Source: JBBEAM01 sp040882845
GTDB taxonomy: Bacteria; Pseudomonadota; Alphaproteobacteria; Kiloniellales; DSM-21159
DNA: 64,000 nt
NCBI GenBank assembly: GCA_040882845.1
Contig: JBBEAM010000003.1
Span: 1-64,000, forward strand
Direction: 5' to 3'
The notes below the pieces were generated by a model, which was given only the letters and a program-made list of their open reading frames with translations, was not told the DNA's origin and searched no databases. This document shows, in pieces, positions 33,590 through 45,086 of this stretch. Made by a program: the position numbers and the translations under genes. Each line of letters starts with the position of its first letter. Positions within the stretch are counted from its first letter, which is position 1.

Positions 33590-34906
33590 TTAGTTGCAGG
33601 AGACCGGGGTAATGCCCTTCTCCTGGGCATACTGGGCCGCGGAGGCCTCGTAGGCCGGGCGCAGAGAGGCGGTGTTGGGGTCGATCCACTCCGACACCTG
33701 GCTCCACTGCTCGCCGTCCCATTGCTGGACGAAGGCATCGCCGCCGCCCTCGTGGTCGGAGCAGGTGACCCTCAACTCCGGCATGAAGCCTTCCAGGCCG
33801 AGCTCGGCGAGGCGCGCCTCGGTCAGGTGCAGGTTCTCCAGGCCCCAGCGCACTTCCTCGCCGGTCAGCGTCCGGTTGCCGAACTTCGCCTGCGCGGTGC
33901 GCACGCCTTCGGTGGCGAGCACGGCGTTCATTACGCCGCGGTTGTAGAGCACCTCGCCGACCTTCTCGCGGTCGCCGAAGCCGTTGTCGGCGTCATAGAC
34001 GTGCTCGTAGATGTCCTCATGGACCGGGAAGCCGTCTCCCGGCGCGTGGAAGCTGAGGGCCTTGTAGCCCTTGGCCTGTGCGCCGGCGGGCTCGACGTCG
34101 TTCTCCGAACCGGACCACCAGATGCCGATGAAACGATCCATCGGGAAGCCGACGGCGGCCGCTTCCTTGACGGCGGTCGAGTTCATCACGCCCCAGCCCC
34201 ACATCAGGACCCAGTCAGGGCGGATCTGACGGCCGATCTGCAGCCAGGTCGCCTTCTGCTCGAGGCCGGGATGGGCGACCGGGAAGAGGCTCAATTCGTA
34301 ACCCTCCTCGGTGGCCAGGCGCTGCAAGGTGGCGATCGGCTCCTTGCCGTAGGCGCTGTCGTGATAGACCAGGGACACCTTCTTGCCCTGCAGCGATCCG
34401 CCTTCCTCCGCCTTGATGTACTGAACCATGGCGTCGGCGCCGGCCCAGTAGGTCGCGGGCATGGTGAAGACGTAGGGGAAGACCGTCCCGTCGGAGGCAT
34501 CGGCCCGGCCGTAGCCCATCGAAATCAGCGGCGACTTGTCCGCGGTCACGCGCTCGATCAGGGCGTAGGTGATGCCGGTGGACAGCGGATTCCACACCGC
34601 CGGTTCCGAGGGTCCGGCGTCCTTCAGACGCTCGTAGCACTCGACCCCGCGGTCGTTGTTGTAAGCGGTATCGCATTCCTCGTAGACGATCTCGACGCCG
34701 TTGATGCCGCCGTCGCGAGCGTTGAGCATCGCCAGATAGTCGGCATAGCCGTTGGCGAAGGGAATGCCGTTCGGGGCGTAGGGCCCGGAGCGGTATTGCA
34801 GGCCGGGGAAGTATTGCTGCCCCTCCGCCTGGGCCGGCGCCGCCAGCAGCGGCGCCGCCAGCACCGCCGCACCGACGGCGGCGATCGTGAGTTTCTTGAA
34901 GTCCAT
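33590..34906 (-). CDS. LivK-type ABC transporter substrate-binding protein
   Basis: 438 residues. A Sec signal peptide (MDFKKLTIAAVGAAVLAAPLLAAPAQA) precedes a type 1 periplasmic fold (FANGYADYLAMLNARDGGINGVEIVYEECDTAYN). ATG 34906 is set by GGGAGGAAACGAAA just upstream; residues upstream of it to 34993 are not family-like. It is longer than classical LivK (about 370), like the binding proteins of aromatic- or fatty-acid-linked Liv systems. It would feed the LivHM permeases encoded upstream. Ligand unknown. Confidence 0.9.
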   Translation of the reverse strand: MDFKKLTIAAVGAAVLAAPLLAAPAQAEGQQYFPGLQYRSGPYAPNGIPFANGYADYLAMLNARDGGINGVEIVYEECDTAYNNDRGVECYERLKDAGPSEPAVWNPLSTGITYALIERVTADKSPLISMGYGRADASDGTVFPYVFTMPATYWAGADAMVQYIKAEEGGSLQGKKVSLVYHDSAYGKEPIATLQRLATEEGYELSLFPVAHPGLEQKATWLQIGRQIRPDWVLMWGWGVMNSTAVKEAAAVGFPMDRFIGIWWSGSENDVEPAGAQAKGYKALSFHAPGDGFPVHEDIYEHVYDADNGFGDREKVGEVLYNRGVMNAVLATEGVRTAQAKFGNRTLTGEEVRWGLENLHLTEARLAELGLEGFMPELRVTCSDHEGGGDAFVQQWDGEQWSQVSEWIDPNTASLRPAYEASAAQYAQEKGITPVSCN

Positions 34907-35015
34907 TTTCGTTTCCTCCCTATTTTTCAAGGAGCCCTTGCGAGGGCCCTCTTGGTTCATCTTCAACTCTAGCGTTCTGCCCGGCAAGGGCAAAGCACCG
35001 CTTGCGCGACCCCGC

Positions 35016-36095
35016 CTAGTAGGGGAAGGGCCAGAGTCGCAGCTTCTCCTTCCCGATCTGCCACAAACGGGCCAGCCCGTGCGGTTCGACGATCAGGAAG
35101 AAGATGATCAAGGCGCCGAAGATCATGAACTCGACGTGCGAGATCAGAGCGACGGAAATACTGGAATCGATCGACTGCAGGCCGATGTTGAGAACGATCG
35201 GCAGCAGCACGATGAAGGCGGCGCCCAGGAAGGAGCCGAGAATCGAGCCTAGGCCGCCCAGGATGATCATGAACAGCACCTGGAAGGAGCGGGTGATCTC
35301 GAAGGCCAGCGCCTCGACCGAGCCCGTATAGATGAAGGCCCAGAGCGCGCCGGAGATGCCGATGAAGAAAGAGCTGACGGCGAAGGCCGAAAGCTTGGCG
35401 AACATCGGCCGGATGCCGATGATCTCTGCGGCGATATCCATGTCGCGGATCGCCATCCAGGTGCGGCCGATCCTGCTTCGCACCAGATTCTTGGCGAGCA
35501 GCGCCAGCGCCGCCACGAAGGCCAGCAGGAAGATGTACTTGGCCCAGGGCGCGGCCTCGGTGCCGGTGATGTAGAAGTCGCCGAACACCGCGCGCGGCGG
35601 CGCCGCGATCACGCCCGACGGGCTGTAGTTGTGCCACCAGTCGAACTTGTTGAACACCCAAAGCAGGAAGAACTGCGCCGCCAGGGTCGCCACCGCCAGG
35701 TAGAAGCCCTTGATGCGCAGACTCGGGATGCCGAAGAAAACCCCGACCAGCGCCGTGCCGAGACCGGCCAGCAGGAAGACGATGATGATGTTCACATCCG
35801 GAAAAGCGGTGGTCAGCTTGAAGGCGAAGAAGGCACCGCAGGCCATGAAGCCGCCGGTGCCCAGGCTGAGTTGGCCGCAGTAGCCGGTCAGGATGTTGAG
35901 GCCGATGGCCGCCAGGGAGAACACCAGGAAGGGCACCAGGATGGTGGTGAGGATGTATTCCGAGGCGATCGCGGGCACGATGACGGCGGCGAAGATCAGC
36001 ACCGCGACCAGGCCGATCTTGTCCTGCAGGATGGGAAAGATCGCCTGATCGGTGCGGTAGGAGGTCTTGAACTGGCCGGCTTCACGGTAAAACAT
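35016..36095 (-). CDS. Branched-chain amino-acid-type ABC permease, LivM-like
   Basis: 359 residues with about ten hydrophobic segments. LNILTGYCGQLSLGTGGFMACGAFFAFKL is the LivM landmark, and RTWMAIRDMDIAAEIIGI resembles the cytoplasmic loop of the family. Forms the channel with LivH. It starts 6 bp after the LivH-like gene and is followed by a 109-bp gap before the binding-protein gene, which contains an imperfect GC hairpin. Confidence 0.9.
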   Translation of the reverse strand: MFYREAGQFKTSYRTDQAIFPILQDKIGLVAVLIFAAVIVPAIASEYILTTILVPFLVFSLAAIGLNILTGYCGQLSLGTGGFMACGAFFAFKLTTAFPDVNIIIVFLLAGLGTALVGVFFGIPSLRIKGFYLAVATLAAQFFLLWVFNKFDWWHNYSPSGVIAAPPRAVFGDFYITGTEAAPWAKYIFLLAFVAALALLAKNLVRSRIGRTWMAIRDMDIAAEIIGIRPMFAKLSAFAVSSFFIGISGALWAFIYTGSVEALAFEITRSFQVLFMIILGGLGSILGSFLGAAFIVLLPIVLNIGLQSIDSSISVALISHVEFMIFGALIIFFLIVEPHGLARLWQIGKEKLRLWPFPY

Positions 36096-36101
36096 TTTCG
36101 T

Positions 36102-37112
36102 CTAGACCCTTTCGATGATCTTCTCGCCGAACAGTCCCTGCGGACGGAACAGCAGGAAGACCATGGCCAGCATGTAAGCGAACCAATCCTGGATGGCGCC
36201 GCCGATGATCGGGCCGAGGAAGACCTCCGCGACCTGCTCGCCGGCGCCGATGATCAGGCCGCCGACGATGGCGCCCGGAATCGAGGTGAAGCCGCCGAGG
36301 ATCAGTACCGGCAGCGCCTTGAAGGCGATCAGGGCGAGGGAGAATTGCACACCCAGCTTGCCGCCCCACATGATGCCGGCGACCAGGGCGACGATGCCCG
36401 CGACCGACCAGACGATCGCCCAGATCGTCTTCAGCGGAATGCCGACCGACAGCGCCGCCTGGTGATCGTCGGCCACGGCGCGTAGCGCCCGGCCGATCCG
36501 CGTCTTGTGGAAGAACACGGCGAGCACGGCGACCAGCACCGCGCCGACGGCCGCGGCGACCATGTCGAAGGAGTTGATCAGGATGCCGCCCTCGAAGACG
36601 CCTTCGAGGAAGAACTGCGGGTCGGTGGGAATGCCGATGTTGAGGATCTTGATGTCCGAGCCCCAGATCAGCTGTCCGAAGCCGTCGAGGAAGTAGAAGA
36701 TGCCGATGGTCGCCATGAACAGGATGATCGGCGCCTGGTTGACCATCGGCCGCAGCACCACCCGCTCGATGGCGATCGCTACCGCGATCATGATCGCGAC
36801 GGTGATCGCCGCGGCCAGGATCCAATGCAGGCCGAATTCGATGAAACCGACCATGGTCAGCGCCGCGAAGAGCACCAGCGAGCCCTGGGCGAAGTTGAAG
36901 ATGCCCGAGGCCTTGAAGATCAGCACGAAGCCGAGCGCCACCAGGGAGTACATCACGCCCTGCAGCAGGCCGCCGATCATCGCTTCGAAGAAGAAGCCCC
37001 AGGTGAAGTACAGCGCGGGATAGGCTCCGGCCAGACCCTGGAAGATCAGGCCGAGCCCGGCGATCACGAGCGGAACGGCAAGGATCCAGATGGCGATTCT
37101 GCGTTGCGGCAT
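36102..37112 (-). CDS. Branched-chain amino-acid-type ABC permease, LivH-like
   Basis: 336 residues with about eight membrane segments. GVMYSLVALGFVLIFKASGIFNFAQGSLVLFAA is the LivH landmark, and TRIGRALRAVADDHQAALSVGI is the cytoplasmic ATPase-contact loop. It has an N-terminal extension of about 45 residues with one extra hydrophobic helix (IAIWILAVPLVIAGLGLIF) relative to minimal LivH. Lies 15 bp after the LivG-like gene. Confidence 0.9.
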   Translation of the reverse strand: MPQRRIAIWILAVPLVIAGLGLIFQGLAGAYPALYFTWGFFFEAMIGGLLQGVMYSLVALGFVLIFKASGIFNFAQGSLVLFAALTMVGFIEFGLHWILAAAITVAIMIAVAIAIERVVLRPMVNQAPIILFMATIGIFYFLDGFGQLIWGSDIKILNIGIPTDPQFFLEGVFEGGILINSFDMVAAAVGAVLVAVLAVFFHKTRIGRALRAVADDHQAALSVGIPLKTIWAIVWSVAGIVALVAGIMWGGKLGVQFSLALIAFKALPVLILGGFTSIPGAIVGGLIIGAGEQVAEVFLGPIIGGAIQDWFAYMLAMVFLLFRPQGLFGEKIIERV

Positions 37113-37127
37113 GCGGCGCGGCCTCTT

Positions 37128-37967
37128 CTAGTGCGCGACGCCCAGATAGGCGTCGATCACTTCCTGGTTGTTGCGGATTTCGTCCGGCGTGCCGTCGGCG
37201 AGCTTGGCGCCGTGGTCGAGCACCACGACCCGGTCGGAGATGTCCATGACCACGCCCATGTCGTGCTCGATCAGGGCGATGGTGGTGCCGAACTCGTCGT
37301 TCACGTCGAGCACGAAGCGGCACATGTCTTCCTTCTCCTCGACGTTCATGCCGGCCATGGGCTCGTCGAGCAGCAGCAGTTCCGGCTCCATCGCCAGCGC
37401 GCGGGCCAGTTCGACCCGCTTCTGCAGGCCGTAGGGCAGCCGGCCGACCTGGGTCTTGCGGATCGACTGGATCTCGAGGAAGTCGATGATCCGCTCGCAG
37501 AACTCGCGGTGTTCGATCTCCTCGCGCTGGTTCGGTCCCCAGTAGAGCGCCTGCAGCAGGATGTTGCTGCGCATCTTCAGCAGCCGCCCGGTCATGATGT
37601 TGTCCAGGGTGGTCATGCCGCGGAACAGCGCCACGTTCTGGAAGGTTCGGGCGATGCCCTGCTTGGCCGCACGGTGCGGGCGCATCTGCTTGCGCGTCTC
37701 GCCCTTGTAGGTGATCACGCCCTGCTGCGGGTGATAGAAGCCGTTGATGACGTTCAGCATCGAGGTCTTGCCGGCGCCGTTCGGTCCGATGATGGCGCGG
37801 ATCTCGCCCTTCCTGATGTCGAAGGAGACGTCGCTGATCGCCTTCACGCCGCCGAAGGCCAGCGAGATGTTCTCGACGCTGAGCAGGACTTCGCTGGAGA
37901 CACGCGCAGCCGCGCCGCTTGCGGATGCCGGGCCGACGGTTTGCGCTTCGCTTGCGGTGCCTTCCAT
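37128..37967 (-). CDS. Branched-chain amino-acid-type ABC transporter ATPase, LivG-like
   Basis: 279 residues. After about 28 low-complexity Ala/Ser-rich residues comes the ABC domain: Walker A IIGPNGAGKTSMLN, GIARTFQNVALFRGMTTLDNIM, signature LPYGLQKRVELARAL, Walker B LLLLDEPMAGMNVEEKEDM and LIEHDMGVVMDISDRVVVLDHG. Second ATPase of the transporter; its gene lies 8 bp behind the acyl-CoA synthetase gene. Confidence 0.9.
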   Translation of the reverse strand: MEGTASEAQTVGPASASGAAARVSSEVLLSVENISLAFGGVKAISDVSFDIRKGEIRAIIGPNGAGKTSMLNVINGFYHPQQGVITYKGETRKQMRPHRAAKQGIARTFQNVALFRGMTTLDNIMTGRLLKMRSNILLQALYWGPNQREEIEHREFCERIIDFLEIQSIRKTQVGRLPYGLQKRVELARALAMEPELLLLDEPMAGMNVEEKEDMCRFVLDVNDEFGTTIALIEHDMGVVMDISDRVVVLDHGAKLADGTPDEIRNNQEVIDAYLGVAH

Positions 37968-37975
37968 GCCGTCTC

Positions 37976-39940
37976 CTACTCTGCCGCCTGGGCTTGCGGA
38001 CTCTGCGCCGAATAGGTCTCGGCGTCCTCGATCCGGATATCGGCCTTGAGCACGCCCTTGCGGCCGTCCTCGAAGGTCAGCTCGGTCTCGATGTAACAGC
38101 TGTTCTGGCCCGAATAGAGCGCCTCGACCAGCGGGGCATAGCGCTCGATCACGATGTTGCGCCGGACCTTGCGGGTGCGGGTGATCTCGCCGTCGTCGGC
38201 GTCGAGTTCCTTGTGCAGGATCAGGAAGCGGTGAATCTGCGAGCCGCTGAGGCGGCTTTCCTGAGACAGGTCGCGGTTCACCTGCTCGACGTGGCCCTTG
38301 ATGATCTCATAGACCTGCGGATTGGCTGCCAGCTCCTGATAGCTGCCATAGGAAACGTTGTTGCGCTCGGCCCAGCTGCCCATTGCCTGCAGATCGATGT
38401 TGATGAAGGCGGTGACATGGTCGCGTTCGTGGCCGAAGGCGACGGCCTCGCGGACGTTGGGGAAGAATTTCAGCTTGTTCTCGATGAACTTCGGCGCGAA
38501 GAGGCTGCCGTCGTTGAGCTTCCCGACATCCTTGGCGCGGTCGATGATGCGCAGGTGGCCCTCGTCGTCGATGAAGCCGGCGTCGCCGGTCTTCACCCAG
38601 CCGTCCTCGGTCTTGGTCTCGCGCGTCGCCTCGGCGTTCTTGTAGTACTCCTGGAACACCCCGGGCCCGTTGAAGTAGACCTCGCCGCTGTCGTCGATCC
38701 GCAGTTCGACCTGCGGCGCCGGGCGGCCGACGGTGTCGGCGCGGATCTCCCCGTCCGGCTGGATGGTGATGAACACGCTGGCCTCGGTCGAACCGTAGAG
38801 CTGCTTCAGGTTGACGCCGATGGCGCGGAAGAAATCGAAGATATCCGGGCCGATCGCCTCGCCGGCGGTGTAGGCGAGACGGACCCGCGAGAAGCCCAGG
38901 GTGTTCTTGAGCGGGCCGTAAACCAGGATATCGCCGAGCCAGTACAGTAGGCGGTCGAGCGGGCCGACCGGGCGCTTTTCCAGCATCGCGATGCCGACCC
39001 TGCGGGCGACGCTCATGAAATAGTGGAACATCCGGCGCTTGAGGGCGCTGGCGTCCTCCATGCGGATCATCACCGTGGTCAGGATGTTCTCGAAGATGCG
39101 TGGCGGCGCGAAGAAATAGGTCGGGCCGAGCTCGCGCAGATCCTGCATCACCGTCGCGCCGGATTCCGGGCAGGAGACGCAGAAACCGGTGGTGTAGCTC
39201 TGGGCGTAGGAGAAGATGTGGTCGCCGACCCAGGCCATGGGCAGGTAGGCGAGCATGTCCTCGCCTTCGTTCAGCTCCTCGAACTCCGCCGCGTTCCTGG
39301 CGGTGATCAGGATGTTGTCGAAGGTCAGCACCACGCCCTTGGGATTGCCGGTGGTGCCGGAGGTGTAGCAGAAGATCGAGACGTCGCTGCCTTTGCCCTT
39401 GGCGATCTCGGCTTCGTAGAAACCCGGATTTTCCTTGTCGAAGGCGCGGCCCTTGTCCTGCACGCTTGCGTAGCTCTGCAGGAAGTTCTGGGTGTAGTGG
39501 CGCATGCCGCGGGCGTCGTCGTAGACGATCTGCTCCAGCTTCGGGCAGCGGTCGCGAATCTCCAGCAGCTTGTCGACCTGCTCCTGGTCCTCGGCGACGG
39601 CAAAGCGGACCTCGGCGTGGTCGAGCACGAAGGCCATCTCGGCGGCGACGGAGTCCTGGTACAGCGGCACCGGCACGGCGCCCAGGGCCTGGGCGGCGGT
39701 CATCGACCAATAGAGCTGCGGGCGGTTGTCGCCGATGATGGCGATGCGGTCGTCGCGGGTCACGCCCATGGCGGCCAGGCCACAGGCCAGGGCGCGGATG
39801 TTCTCTGCCGCCTCGGCCCAGGTCCAGCTGAGCCAGATGCCGTAGTCCTTCTCGCGCATCGCCGGCTTGCCGCCGCGCAGGCGCGCGTGCTCCAGGAGAA
39901 GCTTGGGAAAGGTGTCGAGCGTTGCCTGCGTCACCAGCAT
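37976..39940 (-). CDS. Long-chain acyl-CoA synthetase-like AMP-dependent ligase
   Basis: 654 residues of the ANL superfamily, FadD15-like. The AMP motif YTSGTTGNPKGVVLT is near 190, GSTEASVFITIQPDGEIRADTVG and GWVKTGDAGFIDDEGHLRIIDRAKDVGKLNDG follow; the last two are the adenylation and hinge regions. It would activate a carboxylate to an acyl-CoA in the cytoplasm. ATG 39940 has GGGAGG 4 nt upstream; the reading frame continues to 40120 without support. First gene of the liv-type operon, which ends with a second ligase of a different branch. Confidence 0.9.
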   Translation of the reverse strand: MLVTQATLDTFPKLLLEHARLRGGKPAMREKDYGIWLSWTWAEAAENIRALACGLAAMGVTRDDRIAIIGDNRPQLYWSMTAAQALGAVPVPLYQDSVAAEMAFVLDHAEVRFAVAEDQEQVDKLLEIRDRCPKLEQIVYDDARGMRHYTQNFLQSYASVQDKGRAFDKENPGFYEAEIAKGKGSDVSIFCYTSGTTGNPKGVVLTFDNILITARNAAEFEELNEGEDMLAYLPMAWVGDHIFSYAQSYTTGFCVSCPESGATVMQDLRELGPTYFFAPPRIFENILTTVMIRMEDASALKRRMFHYFMSVARRVGIAMLEKRPVGPLDRLLYWLGDILVYGPLKNTLGFSRVRLAYTAGEAIGPDIFDFFRAIGVNLKQLYGSTEASVFITIQPDGEIRADTVGRPAPQVELRIDDSGEVYFNGPGVFQEYYKNAEATRETKTEDGWVKTGDAGFIDDEGHLRIIDRAKDVGKLNDGSLFAPKFIENKLKFFPNVREAVAFGHERDHVTAFINIDLQAMGSWAERNNVSYGSYQELAANPQVYEIIKGHVEQVNRDLSQESRLSGSQIHRFLILHKELDADDGEITRTRKVRRNIVIERYAPLVEALYSGQNSCYIETELTFEDGRKGVLKADIRIEDAETYSAQSPQAQAAE

Positions 39941-40472
39941 AACCTCCCTGCGTACAAGGGGGCCTGCCCAGCAACGCCGCCGCGCGCCGCTCAGGCGCAA
40001 GGCGCAGTCACCTCGGGTTTCGCCTTCCCGCCCGGACCTACGGGCAGGGAAGCGCGTCTCCAGCCTTCCCCTGTGGCCCGGCGTTTTGCCGTGGCCGCCG
40101 ATTGGCGCGTTGTCGCGCACTTTACTTTTCCGGCCCGAAACAAAGGCCGTAGGTAATTAGTTCTTCTCCAGGACAAAGGTCAAGCGCGAAGGGGGTTGCC
40201 CCGGTTAAAGACTTGCGCCTTGCGATAGTCCGCCCTCGATCCCAGCTAGCTAGGAAAGCGCGTTGCCGGCGGGACCTGCTCTGCTGCGCCGCAGCATCTG
40301 GACTTCGCCGCCGTTTTGAGTAGAGTGGCGCCGTTTCTGGACACGCCGCTTGCCCGCCGACATGGTCGCCACCGGTCGCGGGGGCGTTTGACCGCGAAGG
40401 GGTGCCCTGTGAGGGCGCAGCTGTGCGACCGGTCAAGCAGCACCCCCAAGCTCCTTTGAGGAGAGATCGACC
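39941..40472. other. 532-bp divergent intergenic region upstream of acnA
   Basis: The region separates the leftward ligase gene from rightward acnA and should hold both promoters. I found no convincing sigma-70 promoter pair and no gene. Short ORFs crossing it in several frames have no recognisable product. The only clear signal is GAGGAGAG at about 40459, the acnA ribosome-binding site. Confidence 0.5.
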
Positions 40473-43226
<2,754 letters not shown>

Positions 43227-43250
43227 GCGCTGCCAAAGCGAAGCTGAGAG

Positions 43251-43283
43251 AGCCCCCGGCAGGAGCGCGCCGGGGGCTTTTTT
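43251..43283 (+). terminator. Rho-independent terminator after acnA
   Basis: AGCCCCCGGC (43251-43260) and GCCGGGGGCT (43269-43278) form a perfect 10-bp stem with an 8-nt loop, followed by a T run to 43283. It lies 24 nt after the acnA stop codon. Confidence 0.92.
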
Positions 43284-43387
43284 CGCGCTGGACGCGGCGC
43301 TGTTCAACCCCGTCCTCTTCCGCGCCTTGTTTCCGCGGGGTATCCGTCCGATAAGGGCGGCTGGGGAGGACGGTTGCGGAGGCGGCC

Positions 43388-45001
43388 TTGCGCCGGAGCC
43401 TGGAAGACTTTCTCGAGGATCCGAGCGGCGCCTGGCTGGCGTCGCTGGCGCTGCTGTCGCCGCTGCTCCTGCTGTATCTGGCGCAGTTCCTGCTGACGCC
43501 CGGCTGGATTTGGCCGGGCGGTTTCCTGCAGCCGGACCATGCGGCGCTGCTGGCCGAGGCCCGGGAGTACTTCGATCGCGGCTTTTCGCCGCTGCGCGCG
43601 CTGCCTTTCAGCGACACGCGCAACGCACCGCAGATCTACTTCGAGCCGCTGACGCTGCTGCTCGGCGCCCTGCTGGCCTGTGGCGGCTTCGATCCGGGCG
43701 CCCTCAACGCCGCGGCCGGACTGATCCTCGGCCTGCTCTGTCTGCGGCTCGCCTTGGCGCTCTACGGCGCGCTGGTCGGTTTCGCCACCCCCGGCCGGCG
43801 CATCGGCCTGCTGCTGTTCGTCTGGGGCGGCGGGCTCTTCGCGCTGCTCGGCCTGGCCGCGGGCTTCGGCGCCCCAGCGCGCCTGGCCGATTTCGCGCCG
43901 GGGGAAGCCCTTAATCTTGGCCGCAGCCTGCTGTCGCCGGAACAGGCCTTCCTGCACGCCGTTTTCCTGGGCTGCCTTCTGGCGCTCCACCGCCGCCGCT
44001 TCTTTCTCGCGCTTCTGCTCTGCCTGCTGCTGGCGGCGAGCGATGCCAGCGCCGGGCTGCAGCTGCTCCTGGTTGTGCTCGCCTGGGCGGGGCTGGAGCG
44101 CGGTTTTCTTGGCGACAGGAGCCTGCCGGCCTGGTTTCCCGCCACGCTCGGCGTCTTCCTGGCGCTGCATCTTGGCTATTACTACGCCTATCTGCCGCTG
44201 ACCTCCTGGGAACACCGGATGGCGACGGCTCCGGCGGAGCCGGCCCAGACCCTGACTTTGCTGTCTCTGCTGGCTGCCTACGCCCTGGCCGGCGCGGCCG
44301 TCGTCCTGCGCCTGCGCAACCGGATCCATGCCGCGCCGGTGCTGGGCCGCGCGAGCGGCCGGCTGCTGGCGGTCTGGCTGCTGGTTTCCTTCGCGCTGGC
44401 CAATCACGAGTTCCTGATGCCGCCGCGCGATCCGCTGCGCTTCGCCCAGGGGCATCTCTGGATGCCGCTGTTCCTGCTCGGCGCGCCGGTGCTGGCGGCG
44501 CTGCTCGACCGTCTCTGGGCGGCCCGGGGCGGCTGGCGGGCGCCGGCGCCGCTTGTCCTGGCGCTGGTCGTGACGGTCTTCCTCTTCGACAACGCGGCCT
44601 TCCTGGCTCAGGAGACCCGTACGATCCTGCGCGGCGAAGGGCGCGCGCAGAGCCTCGCCCGGACCCAGCGGCAGGCGCTCGCAGCGCTGGAGAGCGAGCG
44701 TTTCGAGGGCTTCCTGGTGGCCACGCCGGAGGCGCCTCTGGGCTATATGACCACGGTCTATACCCCGCTGCGCTCCTGGTATTCCCATGACCGCCAGACC
44801 CCGGCGGCGGCGCTCAGGCGGGAGCGGCTGGAGGCCTTTGCGGCGCGCCAGATCGCGCCTTCCGAGTGGCTCTGGGACGATGTCGTGGTGATCCTCAAGG
44901 CGACGCCGATCGAGGCCGGCCGGCTGGCCTGGCTGCGCCACGGCATGAGCGTCGAGGACGCGCCCGGCCCCTACGTCTTTATCGTCAGCCCGGCGCGCTA
45001 G
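43388..45001 (+). CDS. Polytopic membrane protein, GT-C-like topology
   Basis: 537 residues with about ten hydrophobic segments, then a soluble C-terminal part of about 125 residues (from RTILRGEGRAQSLARTQRQAL). I do not recognise a named family. The early acidic loop HAALLAEAREYFDRGFSPLRALPFSDTRNAPQIYFEPLT after the first membrane helix, many membrane segments and a soluble tail recall GT-C glycosyltransferases, but a catalytic DD/ED motif is not clear. The TTG start at 43388 is the only in-frame choice near the N-terminus and has no strong ribosome-binding site. Located between the acnA terminator and a transglutaminase-like gene. Confidence 0.65.
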   Translation: MRRSLEDFLEDPSGAWLASLALLSPLLLLYLAQFLLTPGWIWPGGFLQPDHAALLAEAREYFDRGFSPLRALPFSDTRNAPQIYFEPLTLLLGALLACGGFDPGALNAAAGLILGLLCLRLALALYGALVGFATPGRRIGLLLFVWGGGLFALLGLAAGFGAPARLADFAPGEALNLGRSLLSPEQAFLHAVFLGCLLALHRRRFFLALLLCLLLAASDASAGLQLLLVVLAWAGLERGFLGDRSLPAWFPATLGVFLALHLGYYYAYLPLTSWEHRMATAPAEPAQTLTLLSLLAAYALAGAAVVLRLRNRIHAAPVLGRASGRLLAVWLLVSFALANHEFLMPPRDPLRFAQGHLWMPLFLLGAPVLAALLDRLWAARGGWRAPAPLVLALVVTVFLFDNAAFLAQETRTILRGEGRAQSLARTQRQALAALESERFEGFLVATPEAPLGYMTTVYTPLRSWYSHDRQTPAAALRRERLEAFAARQIAPSEWLWDDVVVILKATPIEAGRLAWLRHGMSVEDAPGPYVFIVSPAR

Positions 45002-45039
45002 GCCGCGGGCAAGCATTGCTTGGCGCTGCCCAGGCAATC

Positions 45040-45073
45040 GCCTATCTATGAACCAGTAAATAAGTAGATAGGC
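45040..45073. promoter_or_regulatory. 9-bp inverted repeat upstream of the transglutaminase-like gene
   Basis: GCCTATCTA (45040-45048) and TAGATAGGC (45065-45073) are perfect inverted arms 16 nt apart, ending 13 nt before the ATG at 45087. The interval is AT-rich, unlike the surrounding sequence. It could be an operator or a 5'-leader stem-loop that covers the ribosome-binding region. No T run follows. Confidence 0.4.
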
Positions 45074-45086
45074 CTCTCCAAAAGTC

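Noticed and set aside
36507..38015. A 502-codon plus-strand frame opposite LivH and LivG genes
   Set aside because: Asp/His/Arg-rich translation typical of the complement of an ABC transporter gene; real genes on the other strand.
38307..39974. A 555-codon alternative frame on the strand of the acyl-CoA synthetase gene
   Set aside because: The synthetase frame contains the ANL motifs; the alternative is low-complexity Arg/Gly/Pro.
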